Position numbers and translations under genes: made by a program. Positions 1 through 8,856 of a DNA stretch of 57,388 nucleotides are shown here, one piece after another (within the stretch, counting starts at the first letter, position 1; each line of letters opens with the position of its first letter). Source of the stretch: Pseudomonadota bacterium (GTDB taxonomy: Bacteria > Pseudomonadota > Gammaproteobacteria > Burkholderiales > Ferrovaceae); contig JAJZRV010000004.1 of the NCBI GenBank assembly GCA_021850135.1, positions 1 through 57,388 of the forward strand, given 5' to 3'. Under the pieces are notes generated by a model. It was not told the DNA's origin and ran no database searches. It saw only the letters and a list, made by a program, of their open reading frames with translations.

Positions 1-337
1 CAGGCACGGAGGCGTGGGGCAGGTTGGGAAAATCCAGCAGGAGGGCCTCCAGACGGGTCTGGATGTCGTGCAACTCAGCCTCGACTTCCTTGAGCGCTTC
101 GTTGATGCGCGTCACTTCCTGCATCTGTGCGCCGGTGTCCTCGCCGCGGGCTTTGGCCTGGCCAATGGCCTTGGAGGCCTGGTTGCGTTCGGACTGCAGG
201 GCCTGGGTGCGCACCTGGATGCGCTTGCGTTCTTCTTCCAGCGCCCGGAATCGCGCCGCATCGAATTGGAATCCGCGTGTGGCAAGGCGCGCAACCACCT
301 GGTCCAGGTCCGTGCGCAGCAGTTGTATGTCCAGCAT
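1..337 (-). CDS. serS: Seryl-tRNA synthetase, N-terminal part (truncated by window edge)
   Basis: Minus-strand translation from ATG at 337: MLDIQLLRTDLDQVVARLATRGFQFDAARFRALEEERKRIQVRTQALQSERNQASKAIGQAKARGED..., the typical SerRS N-terminal coiled-coil arm; runs off the window start. Confidence 0.9.
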   Translation of the reverse strand, partial: MLDIQLLRTDLDQVVARLATRGFQFDAARFRALEEERKRIQVRTQALQSERNQASKAIGQAKARGEDTGAQMQEVTRINEALKEVEAELHDIQTRLEALLLDFPNLPHASVP

Positions 338-362
338 AGTATCGTCCTCTACAAACAGCGCA

Positions 363-965
363 CTAACGCGATGCTGGACGTCGTTCCAGCAACGCCTGCG
401 CCAAAGTTCCGCTATCCACGTATTCCAGCTCGCCCCCTACCGGTACGCCGCGGGCAATGCGGGTGACCTTGAGGCCCCTGGGGCGCAGCAGCTCGCTGAT
501 GGCATGCGCCGTAGCCTCGCCCTCGGCAGTGAAATTGGTGGCCAGAATGACTTCCTCGGTCAGTCCATCCGTGGCCCGGTCCAGCAGCCGGTCCAGCCTG
601 ATTTCCTGTGGACCGATGCCATCCAGGGGGGACAGTCGCCCCATCAACACGAAATACATGCCACGGTAGGCATGGGTTTGCTCCATCATGAGCAGGTCTG
701 CAGGGGTCTCGATGACACAGAGCAGGTGCGCATCGCGCCGTTCGGAATTGCACAGGTCACATACCGTTGCTTCCGTGAAATTATTGCATCGAACGCAGTG
801 CTGCACGGTCTGCAACGCTTCGGACAGGGCTTCGACCAACCGCCCCGCCCCGCCGCGGTCCCGCTGCATCAAATGAAAGGCCATGCGCTGTGCAGACTTG
901 GGTCCGACACCCGGCAGGCAGCGCAGTGCTTCAATCAGGGATTCGAGTCGCGTGGGGGCAGTCAC
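363..965 (-). CDS. recR: Recombination mediator protein RecR
   Basis: 200 aa; [23 protein letters not shown], CxxC...CxxC zinc motif ([16 protein letters not shown]) and Toprim region; adjacent to ybaB-dnaX as usual. Confidence 0.97.
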   Translation of the reverse strand: MTAPTRLESLIEALRCLPGVGPKSAQRMAFHLMQRDRGGAGRLVEALSEALQTVQHCVRCNNFTEATVCDLCNSERRDAHLLCVIETPADLLMMEQTHAYRGMYFVLMGRLSPLDGIGPQEIRLDRLLDRATDGLTEEVILATNFTAEGEATAHAISELLRPRGLKVTRIARGVPVGGELEYVDSGTLAQALLERRPASR

Positions 966-977
966 ACTGGAACCAGG

Positions 978-1301
978 TCAGAAAGGCAGCTTGAGCCCCG
1001 GAGGCAGCCCCATGCCTGCCGTAAAACCGCCCATGCGTTCCTGCGTGGCCGCCTCGATCTGGCGATGGGCATCCTTCAGCGCCACCACCAGCAGGTCTTC
1101 CAGCATGTCCTTGTCGTCCATGACCGACGCATCGATGCTGACCCTTTTGACGTCGTGATCGCACGTGACCACGACCTTGACCGCACCCGATCCGGCCTGG
1201 CCTTCCACTTCGCGCTGCGCCAGTTCGGCCTGGGCGCGACGCATGTTTTCCTGCATTTGCTGCGCCTGCTTCATCAGGCCAGACAAGCCACCTTTCATCA
1301 T
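978..1301 (-). CDS. YbaB/EbfC family nucleoid-associated protein
   Basis: 107 aa; [57 protein letters not shown]; sits between dnaX and recR. Confidence 0.95.
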   Translation of the reverse strand: MMKGGLSGLMKQAQQMQENMRRAQAELAQREVEGQAGSGAVKVVVTCDHDVKRVSIDASVMDDKDMLEDLLVVALKDAHRQIEAATQERMGGFTAGMGLPPGLKLPF

Positions 1302-2929
1302 GAACGCTCTCCCTCATCCTGCTCGTGTTTGGGTTTTATGGTGGATTCTACCAGCTTGCCCCCCAACGTCCCCACCACGCTTTGCACGAAGGGATCGTTT
1401 CGAATCGCCTCGGCGGCCTCCTGCTGCGTTGCGGCCCGGGCCCGTTCTTCGACGGCGGCAACACTCTCGCCCACGCTCTCCCCGACCTCGATGGCGATCT
1501 TTATGTCCGCGTCGAGCAGGGCCTGCAGGGCGGTGCGCAGTTTTTCCTTGTAGGGCATCAGGTGCTTATGGGCCGGCTCAAGCAGCAACGCCAGGGTGCC
1601 CTGTGCGTAGCTCACCAACTCCGAATGCCGTGCCAGTTCATAAGCCATGCCGGAGCCGGACAGCTGACGCACGAGGCCGGGCCAGTCTCCGAGGGCCGGG
1701 GGAGGCCCCTTTGAAACCGCTGCCGGCGCTGGCGGGACCGCCTTGGGCTGGGCGGCTGCCGGCGCGGATTGCGCCGACGGTCGCTGCTGCCGTGAGGGCT
1801 GGGAAGTGGCCGGAGGGTGCTGCAGTTTGGGCTCCGGTGCGCTGCTTGCAGGCTGAAAGGCCAGCATGCGCAGCAGGGCCATCCTGAAGCCCGCAGCCTC
1901 ATCCGGGGCCAGCGGCAAATCCCTGCGGCTTTGCACGGCGATCTGGTAGAGCAACTGCAGCGTCTGGGGATCCCAACAGCGCGCCAGGGGCATCAACGCC
2001 TCCTCGATGCCGAGCGTTTCGCGCTGCTCCGGCAGCGCGCGAACCAGGGCGAGATCGTGCAGCAGCGCCGCCAGATCCTGGAGCGCCTGTTCAAACGAAA
2101 GACTGCGCTCCGCCATGCCCTGGGCGACCTGCATCAATGCCGCACCATCCTGAGCACTGAGCGCACGCAGCACTTCCAGCAGGAAATCCTGTTCGATGGC
2201 GCCCAGCATGTCGCTGACATCGGCTTGCCGGACCTCGCCGCCGCCGTAGGCGATAGCCTGGTCCAGCAGGCTCAGACTATCGCGCATGCTGCCCTGTGCC
2301 GCGCGTGCAATCAGCGGCAATGCAGCTGCCTCGCAAGGCACATGCTCCTGCTCAAGAATATAGGCCAGGCGCGAGGTAATGAGGTCGGGGGGCATTTGCC
2401 GCAGGTTGAATTGCAGGCAACGCGACAGGACGGTCACCGGAACCTTTTGCGGGTCCGTCGTGGCCAATATGAATTTCACATGCTCCGGCGGCTCTTCCAG
2501 CGTTTTCAGCATGGAGTTGAATGCGGAACGGGACAGCATGTGGACTTCGTCGATGATGTAGACCTTGAAACGCCCGGACACCGGCATGTACTGCGCGTTG
2601 TCCAGCAACTCGCGCATTTCCTCCACCTTGGTGTTGGTGGCCGCATCCACTTCCAGCATGTCCGGAAACCGACCGCTGTCAATGTCGCGACAGGTCGCGC
2701 ACACACCGCACGGCGTCGCGCTCATGCCCACTTCGCAGTTGAGACATTTCGCCAGAATCCTGGCGATCGTCGTTTTCCCTACGCCACGCGTGCCCGTGAA
2801 CAAATAGGCATGATGCAGCCTTCCGGTCTGGAGCGCGTTACCAATGGCCCGGACCACATGCTCCTGGCCCACCAGTTCGGAGAACGTGCGCGGTCGCCAT
2901 TTGCGTGCCAGGACCTGGGAGGTTTCCAT
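1298..2929 (-). CDS. dnaX: DNA polymerase III subunit gamma/tau
   Basis: 543 aa; [27 protein letters not shown], Walker [10 protein letters not shown], zinc module [23 protein letters not shown]. Confidence 0.98.
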   Translation of the reverse strand: METSQVLARKWRPRTFSELVGQEHVVRAIGNALQTGRLHHAYLFTGTRGVGKTTIARILAKCLNCEVGMSATPCGVCATCRDIDSGRFPDMLEVDAATNTKVEEMRELLDNAQYMPVSGRFKVYIIDEVHMLSRSAFNSMLKTLEEPPEHVKFILATTDPQKVPVTVLSRCLQFNLRQMPPDLITSRLAYILEQEHVPCEAAALPLIARAAQGSMRDSLSLLDQAIAYGGGEVRQADVSDMLGAIEQDFLLEVLRALSAQDGAALMQVAQGMAERSLSFEQALQDLAALLHDLALVRALPEQRETLGIEEALMPLARCWDPQTLQLLYQIAVQSRRDLPLAPDEAAGFRMALLRMLAFQPASSAPEPKLQHPPATSQPSRQQRPSAQSAPAAAQPKAVPPAPAAVSKGPPPALGDWPGLVRQLSGSGMAYELARHSELVSYAQGTLALLLEPAHKHLMPYKEKLRTALQALLDADIKIAIEVGESVGESVAAVEERARAATQQEAAEAIRNDPFVQSVVGTLGGKLVESTIKPKHEQDEGERS

Positions 2930-2944
2930 GACTTTCCGGACGCA

Positions 2945-3484
2945 TCAGTACCAGTGGCTGAGCCGCACCTGGTAGAAGTTGATGCCCGGGTTGGGATTTT
3001 GCAGCCCGGCATTGGAAAGGTGCTGCAGACGCAGCATCACGTCCCAGTCATGATGCTCGCCCAGGGTCAATCCCGCACCCACATGGTCGCCAAACTGGAA
3101 ATGGGTGCTCATGTCGCGGCCCGTGTAGATTTCATGATTGCTGATGTAATGGACCCCCACCGCCAGCTCGGCAAACGGCGTAACCGTTCCATAGAATTGC
3201 GAGGGCCGAAGGCGCCAGACCGGGGTCAACCCGAAATCCGTGACCTCATGGTTGCCCCCCGCATCGTTATGCGGCGACCAGCGTCCCAGCGCCACATCCC
3301 AGTACCCGCCCAAGGACCAGGCCTGGTCGGCAAACCACTGCTTGTCCCATGCCCTGGACCAGGCAACACGCCCCATGTCCGTGTGGTAGCCATATCCCGC
3401 CTCAACGGAAAGCGCATCAGCAGCCCAGGCTCCACGCAATGCAAACACCCCGAAAAACAGAAAAACAAGAATTGATTTCACCAT
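2945..3484 (-). CDS. PagL/acyloxyacyl hydrolase-like lipid A 3-O-deacylase family outer-membrane protein
   Basis: 179 aa with signal peptide and beta-barrel character; LRLQHLSNAGLQNPNPGINFYQVRLSHWY matches the PagL H-S catalytic region. Confidence 0.85.
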   Translation of the reverse strand: MVKSILVFLFFGVFALRGAWAADALSVEAGYGYHTDMGRVAWSRAWDKQWFADQAWSLGGYWDVALGRWSPHNDAGGNHEVTDFGLTPVWRLRPSQFYGTVTPFAELAVGVHYISNHEIYTGRDMSTHFQFGDHVGAGLTLGEHHDWDVMLRLQHLSNAGLQNPNPGINFYQVRLSHWY

Positions 3485-3533
3485 TTGACGTTCCAGATTC
3501 TGCAGTAGTGCGGTTGGTTGTTGTAAATAGGGT

Positions 3534-3629
3534 GGCGAGCCTTACCCCCGGCACTTGCAGCACGTAGCTGTGGCTGCTTCCTTCCGGACCTGACCAGGTT
3601 GGCTACACTGCAATGCGGGGAGGCCCGCC
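3534..3629 (-). ncRNA. ffs: 4.5S signal recognition particle RNA (bacterial small SRP RNA)
   Basis: Minus strand contains the conserved apical hairpin ...CAGGTCCGGAAGGAAGCAGCC...; ends pair as GGCGGGCCU/AGGCUCGCC (3621-3629 with 3534-3542); located by dnaX. Confidence 0.95.
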
Positions 3630-3662
3630 AATAAGAGAGGATGCGTTAAAACGCGCAGGAAT

Positions 3663-3693
3663 TCAAGGGCCTGCCCGCATAAATCGCCCTTGA
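3663..3693. repeat. 8-bp inverted repeat (TCAAGGGC/GCCCTTGA) abutting the CoA-transferase stop codon
   Basis: TCAAGGGC at 3663-3670 and GCCCTTGA at 3686-3693; could form a hairpin at the end of the CoA-transferase transcript. No clear U-tract. Confidence 0.4.
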
Positions 3694-5055
3694 CTAGCCC
3701 AGGGCCACCCTGAAATCGCAGCCGGTTCTGGCCTTGACTTCCTCCAGGGTCACGCCTGGATGCAGCTCGGTCAGAACCAGTCCTTGCCCAGGCTCGACCT
3801 GGAATACGCAAAGCTCCGTAATGATGGTATTGACCACGCCCTTGCCGGTGATGGGCAGCGAACAGGACTTGAGGATTTTGGGGGCGCCATGCTTGGAGGC
3901 ATGCTCCATCAGCACGATGACGCGCTTGACCCCTGACACCAGATCCATCGCGCCTCCCGGCCCCTTGACCATCTTGCCAGGAACCATCCAGTTGGCGAGA
4001 TCGCCGTTTTCGGCAACCTCAAGCCCCCCCAGGATGGAAAGATCCACATGGCCACCACGGATCATGGCAAAGGAGTCCGCGCTTGAGAAAATGCTGGACC
4101 CCGGTAGCGTGGTAATGGTCTGCTTGCCGGCATTGATGAGGTCGGGATCCACCGTGTCCTCGGTCGGAAACGGTCCTATCCCCAACAAGCCGTTTTCCGA
4201 TTGCAGCGTGACCTCGATGCCCTCGGGAATGTAATTTGCCACCAGCGTGGGAATGCCGATGCCCAGGTTGACGTAGAACCCGTCCTGTAGCTCCTTCGCT
4301 GCACGCTGCGCCAGGATTTCGCGTACCGACAGGTGGTGCTGGTGCACATGATGCCCCCCGGAAAGGGTGCGAAACTCGATGCGCTTTTCGTAGTGCGCGC
4401 CCCGGATGATGCGGTCCACGTAGATTCCCGGCGTATGGATGCTGTCGGGATCCAGTTGCCCTGCTTCCACCAGTTCCTCCACTTCGGCCACGGTCACGCG
4501 CCCGCAGGTGGCAATCATCGGGTTGAAGTTGCGCGCGGTCTTGCGGAAAACCAGGTTGCCCGCCGTGTCGCCCTTCCAGGCCTTGACGATGGACAGGTCT
4601 GTACGGATGGCTTCTTCCAGCACATATTCCTTGCCGTCGAATACGCGCGTGGGCTTGCCTTCGGCTAGCGGCGTCCCCACTGCGGTGCGCGTGTAAAACC
4701 CGGGAATTCCCGCGCCCCCGGCACGCAATTTTTCCGCCAGGGTCCCCTGCGGCGTCAGCTCCAGCTCCAGTTCGTTGGCCAGCACCTGACGCTCGAATTC
4801 CTTGTTTTCACCCACGTAGGAGGCGATCACCTTCTTGACCTGGCGTCCGGTCAGGAGCAGCCCCATGCCGAAGTCATCCACGCCGGCATTGTTGCCGACG
4901 ATGGTGAGGTCCTTGGCGCCGCTCTCCACCAAGGCAGCGATCAGATTTTCGGGGATGCCGCTCAGTCCGAATCCGCCTGCGGCAATGGACATGCCGTCAT
5001 GAACCAGTCCGGCGAGCGCGCTTTTTGCATCGGGAAATACTTTTTTGAGAGCCAT
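3694..5055 (-). CDS. 3-oxoacid (succinyl-CoA:3-ketoacid) CoA-transferase, A and B subunits fused in one chain
   Basis: 453 aa from ATG at 5055. N-half MALKKVFPDAKSALAGLVHDGMSIAAGGFGLSGIPENLIAAL (subunit A); C-half REILAQRAAKELQDGFYVNLGIGIPTLVANYIPEGIEVTLQSENGLLGIGPFP (subunit B with catalytic ENG). No stop between them. Confidence 0.95.
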   Translation of the reverse strand: MALKKVFPDAKSALAGLVHDGMSIAAGGFGLSGIPENLIAALVESGAKDLTIVGNNAGVDDFGMGLLLTGRQVKKVIASYVGENKEFERQVLANELELELTPQGTLAEKLRAGGAGIPGFYTRTAVGTPLAEGKPTRVFDGKEYVLEEAIRTDLSIVKAWKGDTAGNLVFRKTARNFNPMIATCGRVTVAEVEELVEAGQLDPDSIHTPGIYVDRIIRGAHYEKRIEFRTLSGGHHVHQHHLSVREILAQRAAKELQDGFYVNLGIGIPTLVANYIPEGIEVTLQSENGLLGIGPFPTEDTVDPDLINAGKQTITTLPGSSIFSSADSFAMIRGGHVDLSILGGLEVAENGDLANWMVPGKMVKGPGGAMDLVSGVKRVIVLMEHASKHGAPKILKSCSLPITGKGVVNTIITELCVFQVEPGQGLVLTELHPGVTLEEVKARTGCDFRVALG

Positions 5056-5080
5056 GGAATATGCCAATCGGGTTAAAGGG

Positions 5081-5863
5081 TTATTGGGCTGTCCAGCCGC
5101 CATCAACGCTGAGGTTGGCGCCGCGCATCTGGTTGGCGGCGGGAGAACAGAGGAAGACGGCCAGGGCGCCGATTTCTTCGGGCGTTGCAAATTCTCCCGA
5201 AGGCTGCTTTTCGAGCAGGAGCCGTTGTTTGGCGGCCTGGGGCGAGAGCCCTTCCTGCGCAGCCAGGGCGTCGATCTGTTTTTGCACCAGCGGCGTCAGC
5301 ACCCATCCCGGGCAAATGGCGTTGCAGGTAATCCCCGTCTGCGCCGTTTCAAGCGCCACCACCTTGGTCAGTCCGACGATGCCGTGTTTTGCGGCGACGT
5401 AGGCCGCCTTGTGCGCGGAAGCCACCAGTCCGTGCGCGGAGGCAATGTTGATGATTCGTCCCCAGTTGTTCCGCCGCATCAGCGGCAGGGCATGTCTCAT
5501 GGCATGGAAAGCCGAAGACAGATTGACGGCCAGAATGTCGTCCCAGCGCGCTTCGGGGAAATCTTCCAGCGGGGCCACATGCTGAATGCCCGCATTGTTG
5601 ACCAAGATGTCCACGCTCCCCCAACGCCGGGCCGTCTGCGACACCAGCAGGGCAATTTCTTCGGAGTGCCGCATGTCGGCTTCCTGGAAACCCACTTCCA
5701 CGCCGGCACTCCGGGCCATCCCTGCGCGCAACGCCTCGATTTCTGCCGGATCTCCCAGCCCGTTGAGCATCACGCGCGCGCCGGCCCCTGCCAGCGCCCT
5801 GGCAATGCCAAGACCAATCCCGCTGGTGGAGCCCGTCACGATGGCGGTTTTTCCTTTCAGCAT
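5081..5863 (-). CDS. bdhA: 3-hydroxybutyrate dehydrogenase (SDR family)
   Basis: 260 aa; TGSTSGIGLGIARALAGAGA, NNAGIQHVAPLEDFP, YVAAKHG, CNAICPGWVLTPLVQKQID, VDGGWTAQ; next to the SCOT-type CoA-transferase. Confidence 0.93.
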   Translation of the reverse strand: MLKGKTAIVTGSTSGIGLGIARALAGAGARVMLNGLGDPAEIEALRAGMARSAGVEVGFQEADMRHSEEIALLVSQTARRWGSVDILVNNAGIQHVAPLEDFPEARWDDILAVNLSSAFHAMRHALPLMRRNNWGRIINIASAHGLVASAHKAAYVAAKHGIVGLTKVVALETAQTGITCNAICPGWVLTPLVQKQIDALAAQEGLSPQAAKQRLLLEKQPSGEFATPEEIGALAVFLCSPAANQMRGANLSVDGGWTAQ

Positions 5864-5966
5864 CACGCCTCTCCCCTCTTCATTCTGACCGTTGAAGCGC
5901 ACAAAGCGGCATTCTACTGCAGCGCAACAAGATTGTCTGTGCTCCAGACGGCGCGTACGGCAGGCC

Positions 5967-6575
5967 TCATTCAGTCAGGTCCAGCAGATGGCCCAGACGC
6001 TCCTGCTTGGTCTTGAGATAGCGCAGCGTTTCCTGATGCAGCGGGACGAGCAGCGGAACGCGCTCCACGACGACGAGCGGCGGCTGGTTGAGCTGGGCAA
6101 TTTTTTCAGGGTTGTTAGTCAGCAGCCTGATCGTCGTAAGACCAAGTTGCACCAGAATGGCTGCGGCCGCATCGTAGGTCCGGGCATCGATGGGCAGACC
6201 GAGGTGCAGGTTGGCATCCACCGTATCCAGGCCATGGTCCTGAAGCCGGTAGGCGGCAAGCTTGCTGGACAGTCCAATTCCCCGCCCCTCGTGACCGCGC
6301 AGGTACACCAGCACCCCTCGTCCCTCACGGCCGATGGACTCCAGCGACAATTGCAGCTGGGGGCCGCAATCGCATCGCAGGGACCCCAGCACATCTCCCG
6401 TCAGACATTCAGAGTGGATGCGTACCAGGACGTTTTGCTGGCCCCGGACCTCCCCCATCTGCAACACCAGATGTTCCTGGTCACCGCAGGAAAAGGTTCG
6501 CACACGAAATTCTCCGTGACGCGTCGGCAGGCGCGCCCACGAGTCGGTCAGATCGGTATCGGGAAATTCAGTCAC
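5967..6575 (-). CDS. ribA: GTP cyclohydrolase II
   Basis: 202 aa from GTG at 6575 with GGGAGG Shine-Dalgarno at 6584-6589; [49 protein letters not shown]. Confidence 0.93.
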   Translation of the reverse strand: MTEFPDTDLTDSWARLPTRHGEFRVRTFSCGDQEHLVLQMGEVRGQQNVLVRIHSECLTGDVLGSLRCDCGPQLQLSLESIGREGRGVLVYLRGHEGRGIGLSSKLAAYRLQDHGLDTVDANLHLGLPIDARTYDAAAAILVQLGLTTIRLLTNNPEKIAQLNQPPLVVVERVPLLVPLHQETLRYLKTKQERLGHLLDLTE

Positions 6576-6604
6576 TGGGTATTCCTCCCGTGAGGAGGCG
6601 TCAT
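6572..6604 (-). CDS. Putative 10-aa leader peptide ([10 protein letters not shown]) overlapping the ribA GTG start
   Basis: ATG ACG CCT CCT CAC GGG AGG AAT ACC CAG TGA on the minus strand; preceded by GGAGGAG with 9-nt spacing; stop overlaps ribA start as GTGA. Confidence 0.45.
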   Translation of the reverse strand: MTPPHGRNTQ

Positions 6605-6699
6605 GGATAAAAACTCCTCCATGATACCAGACCCCGCAATATGGCCTGAAAGCGTCCCATGAGGCATAATCCGCGCTGGCTTCCCACGACACCCACGCC

Positions 6700-7200
6700 A
6701 TGACCCCACCCCGCCTGTCCATCGTTGTCGCCATGACGCTCAACCGTGTCATCGGCGCCAATAACACCATGCCCTGGCACCTTCCCGCGGACCTGGCTTT
6801 TTTCAAGGCGATCACGATGGGTCACCCCGTCGTCATGGGCAGAAAAACCCACGAATCCATCGGGCGCCCGCTGCCTGGCCGGCGCAATGTCGTGGTGACC
6901 CGGGATCCCGCGTTTCAGGCCCCCGGATGCACGGTGGTGCACTCGATCGAGGGTGCATTGCTGCAGGCAGGAGAAGATCCGGAGATTTTCGTGATTGGCG
7001 GCGCGGCCCTGTACGGCGCCATCCTGGAGGCCACGCAGCGCATCTACCTGACCCTGATCCAGGGAGAGATTCCCGGGGACACCTATTTTCCGGAAATCGC
7101 GCCTGCGCAGTGGCAGGAGGTATCGCGCGTGGAAAGGCCGCGCGATGCGCACAACGCCTACGACCTGACTTTCATCACGCTGGACCGCCGTCCGTCCTGA
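6700..7200 (+). CDS. folA: Dihydrofolate reductase
   Basis: 166 aa; [69 protein letters not shown]. Confidence 0.97.
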   Translation: MTPPRLSIVVAMTLNRVIGANNTMPWHLPADLAFFKAITMGHPVVMGRKTHESIGRPLPGRRNVVVTRDPAFQAPGCTVVHSIEGALLQAGEDPEIFVIGGAALYGAILEATQRIYLTLIQGEIPGDTYFPEIAPAQWQEVSRVERPRDAHNAYDLTFITLDRRPS

Positions 7201-7218
7201 CCGTCCCGGCAACTTCGC

Positions 7219-7602
7219 TCAGCTTTTCCCGGCGTCCTGCTTCTTGCCGCCCGCAGGCTTCGGGGCAGGCGCCTCGGCGCTTTTGTCGGCCCCCATGAAG
7301 GCCCAAGGCCAGAGCGCCGGGTTCAACATCGGGTTGTCCTGGGGAGCCACAGGTTTGCCCTGCTCGCCACCCTGGGAGGGCGTCAACAGGGCGCGCTGGT
7401 ATTCGAGGGTTTTGATGGTGAGCTCCAGCATGCCCACATGGGTGTTGAGCCAATGCTTGACAGTGGTGAGCTCGCCGATCTTTTTGTCGATCTCTTCCAC
7501 GCTCAATCCGGCCATCATGAGGCTTTGCATTGGAAATGCCATGGGATTGATCATCTTCTGGAACATTTCGAAGACCTCGCCGGGTTTCTTTTCGTCCGCC
7601 AT
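7219..7602 (-). CDS. PhaM-like polyhydroxyalkanoate granule-associated protein
   Basis: 127 aa; FQKMINPMAFPMQSLMMAGLSVEEIDKKIGELTTVKHWLNTHVGMLELTIKTLEYQRALL; directly downstream of phaZ. Confidence 0.8.
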   Translation of the reverse strand: MADEKKPGEVFEMFQKMINPMAFPMQSLMMAGLSVEEIDKKIGELTTVKHWLNTHVGMLELTIKTLEYQRALLTPSQGGEQGKPVAPQDNPMLNPALWPWAFMGADKSAEAPAPKPAGGKKQDAGKS

Positions 7603-7604
7603 GG

Positions 7605-8825
7605 CTATGACACGCGCTCGATGAAGCCCCGGATTTCGGGGTAAATGGATTCGCGGAAGCGGCGCCCGCTGAAAATGCCGTAATGCCCCACGGCCCTGGC
7701 CAGCAAATGATGTTGTTGCGCCGCAGGGATGTTGGTGCACAGTTCGTGCGCCGCTGCCGTCTGGCCATTTCCGGAAATATCGTCGAACTCGCCTTCCACC
7801 GTCAGCAACGCCGTGCGCGTGATGGCCTGCGGGTTCACGGTCTCGCCGCAGGAGACGAGCGTCCCGAGGGGCAGCGCATGCTTGTGGAATACCCGGTCGA
7901 GCGTTTCCAGATAGTATTCTGCCGGCAGGTCCATCACAGCATTGTACTCGTCGTAGAACGCACGGTGCGCGTTGGCGCTGTCGCCGTCGCCCTGCACCAG
8001 GTGCCGATAGAAATCGCGATGCGACTCGATATGGCGCCCGGGATTCATGGCCACGAAACCGGCGTGCTGCAGAAAGCCCGGGTAAACCTGGCGCAAGTAA
8101 CCCGGATACCTTACCGGCACGCGGTAGATGACCTGGTTTTCAAACCAGGACAGGGGTCTCGCCTTGGCAAAATTGTTGACGGTGGTGGGATTTTTGCGGG
8201 TATCAATGGGCCCGCCCATCATCACCATCGAGCGGGGCTGGACGGGATCACTGCGGGCCGCCATCAGGGAAACCGCAGCGAGGGCAGGCACGGTGGGCTG
8301 GCAGACCGAGACCACATGCACGTCGGGTCCCAGAAAGCGGATGAATTCCTGGAGATAGCGCACGTAATCATCGAAATGGAACGCCCCTTCGGAGAGGGGA
8401 ACCCTCTTGGCATCGCGCCAATCGGTAATGGTGACGTCAAAGTCGCGAATGAATGTGCGCACCGTATCCCGCAGCAGGGTCGCAAAATGTCCCGAGAGCG
8501 GTGCCACGATCAGGACGCGGGGCTGATCCTGAAAATTTCCCACCCGCACAAAACGGCGCAACTGGCAAAAAGGCTTTTCCAGCGTGACCTGTTCGACCAC
8601 GGGCACCGCGACGCCATCAATGACCGTCTCCGCGATCCCGAATTCGGGCTTCTTGTAACGCTGCGTGGTTCGCAGCAGCAACTCCGAGCCAGCCGACACC
8701 ATGCGTCCCAGAGGCGTATAGCTCAACGGGCTGTAAGGACTCCCATACAGGCTGGCCGTCGATTGCGCCCACATCCGCAAACTCGCGAATGAAGCGTGCT
8801 GCAACTCGTGAAGTTCGTATAACAT
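7605..8825 (-). CDS. phaZ: Intracellular polyhydroxyalkanoate depolymerase
   Basis: 406 aa; MLYELHELQHASFASLRMWAQ, VLIVAPLSGHFATLLRDTVRTF, VVSVCQPTVPALAAVSLMAA, MMGGPIDTRKNPT. Confidence 0.92.
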   Translation of the reverse strand: MLYELHELQHASFASLRMWAQSTASLYGSPYSPLSYTPLGRMVSAGSELLLRTTQRYKKPEFGIAETVIDGVAVPVVEQVTLEKPFCQLRRFVRVGNFQDQPRVLIVAPLSGHFATLLRDTVRTFIRDFDVTITDWRDAKRVPLSEGAFHFDDYVRYLQEFIRFLGPDVHVVSVCQPTVPALAAVSLMAARSDPVQPRSMVMMGGPIDTRKNPTTVNNFAKARPLSWFENQVIYRVPVRYPGYLRQVYPGFLQHAGFVAMNPGRHIESHRDFYRHLVQGDGDSANAHRAFYDEYNAVMDLPAEYYLETLDRVFHKHALPLGTLVSCGETVNPQAITRTALLTVEGEFDDISGNGQTAAAHELCTNIPAAQQHHLLARAVGHYGIFSGRRFRESIYPEIRGFIERVS

Positions 8826-8856
8826 TCAGTTCCTCAGGAACATTTCCATTAGAAGC

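Noticed and set aside
1298-2929. Programmed frameshift in dnaX giving gamma
   Set aside because: I saw no A AAA AAG-type slippery heptamer with a following stem-loop in the coding strand.
24-3475. Plus-strand ORFs of 509 and 552 aa across recR-ybaB-dnaX
   Set aside because: Low-complexity shadow translations opposite clear RecR, YbaB and DnaX; no family signature or plausible RBS.
4324-4365. Separate scoA/scoB genes with a start inside the junction
   Set aside because: The only ATG there is out of frame (MCTSTT...) and there is no stop; the frame is continuous through both domains.
6571-6625. FMN riboswitch upstream of ribA
   Set aside because: Leader is too short and lacks the RFN element sequence; only a small SD-pairing/uORF arrangement is supported.
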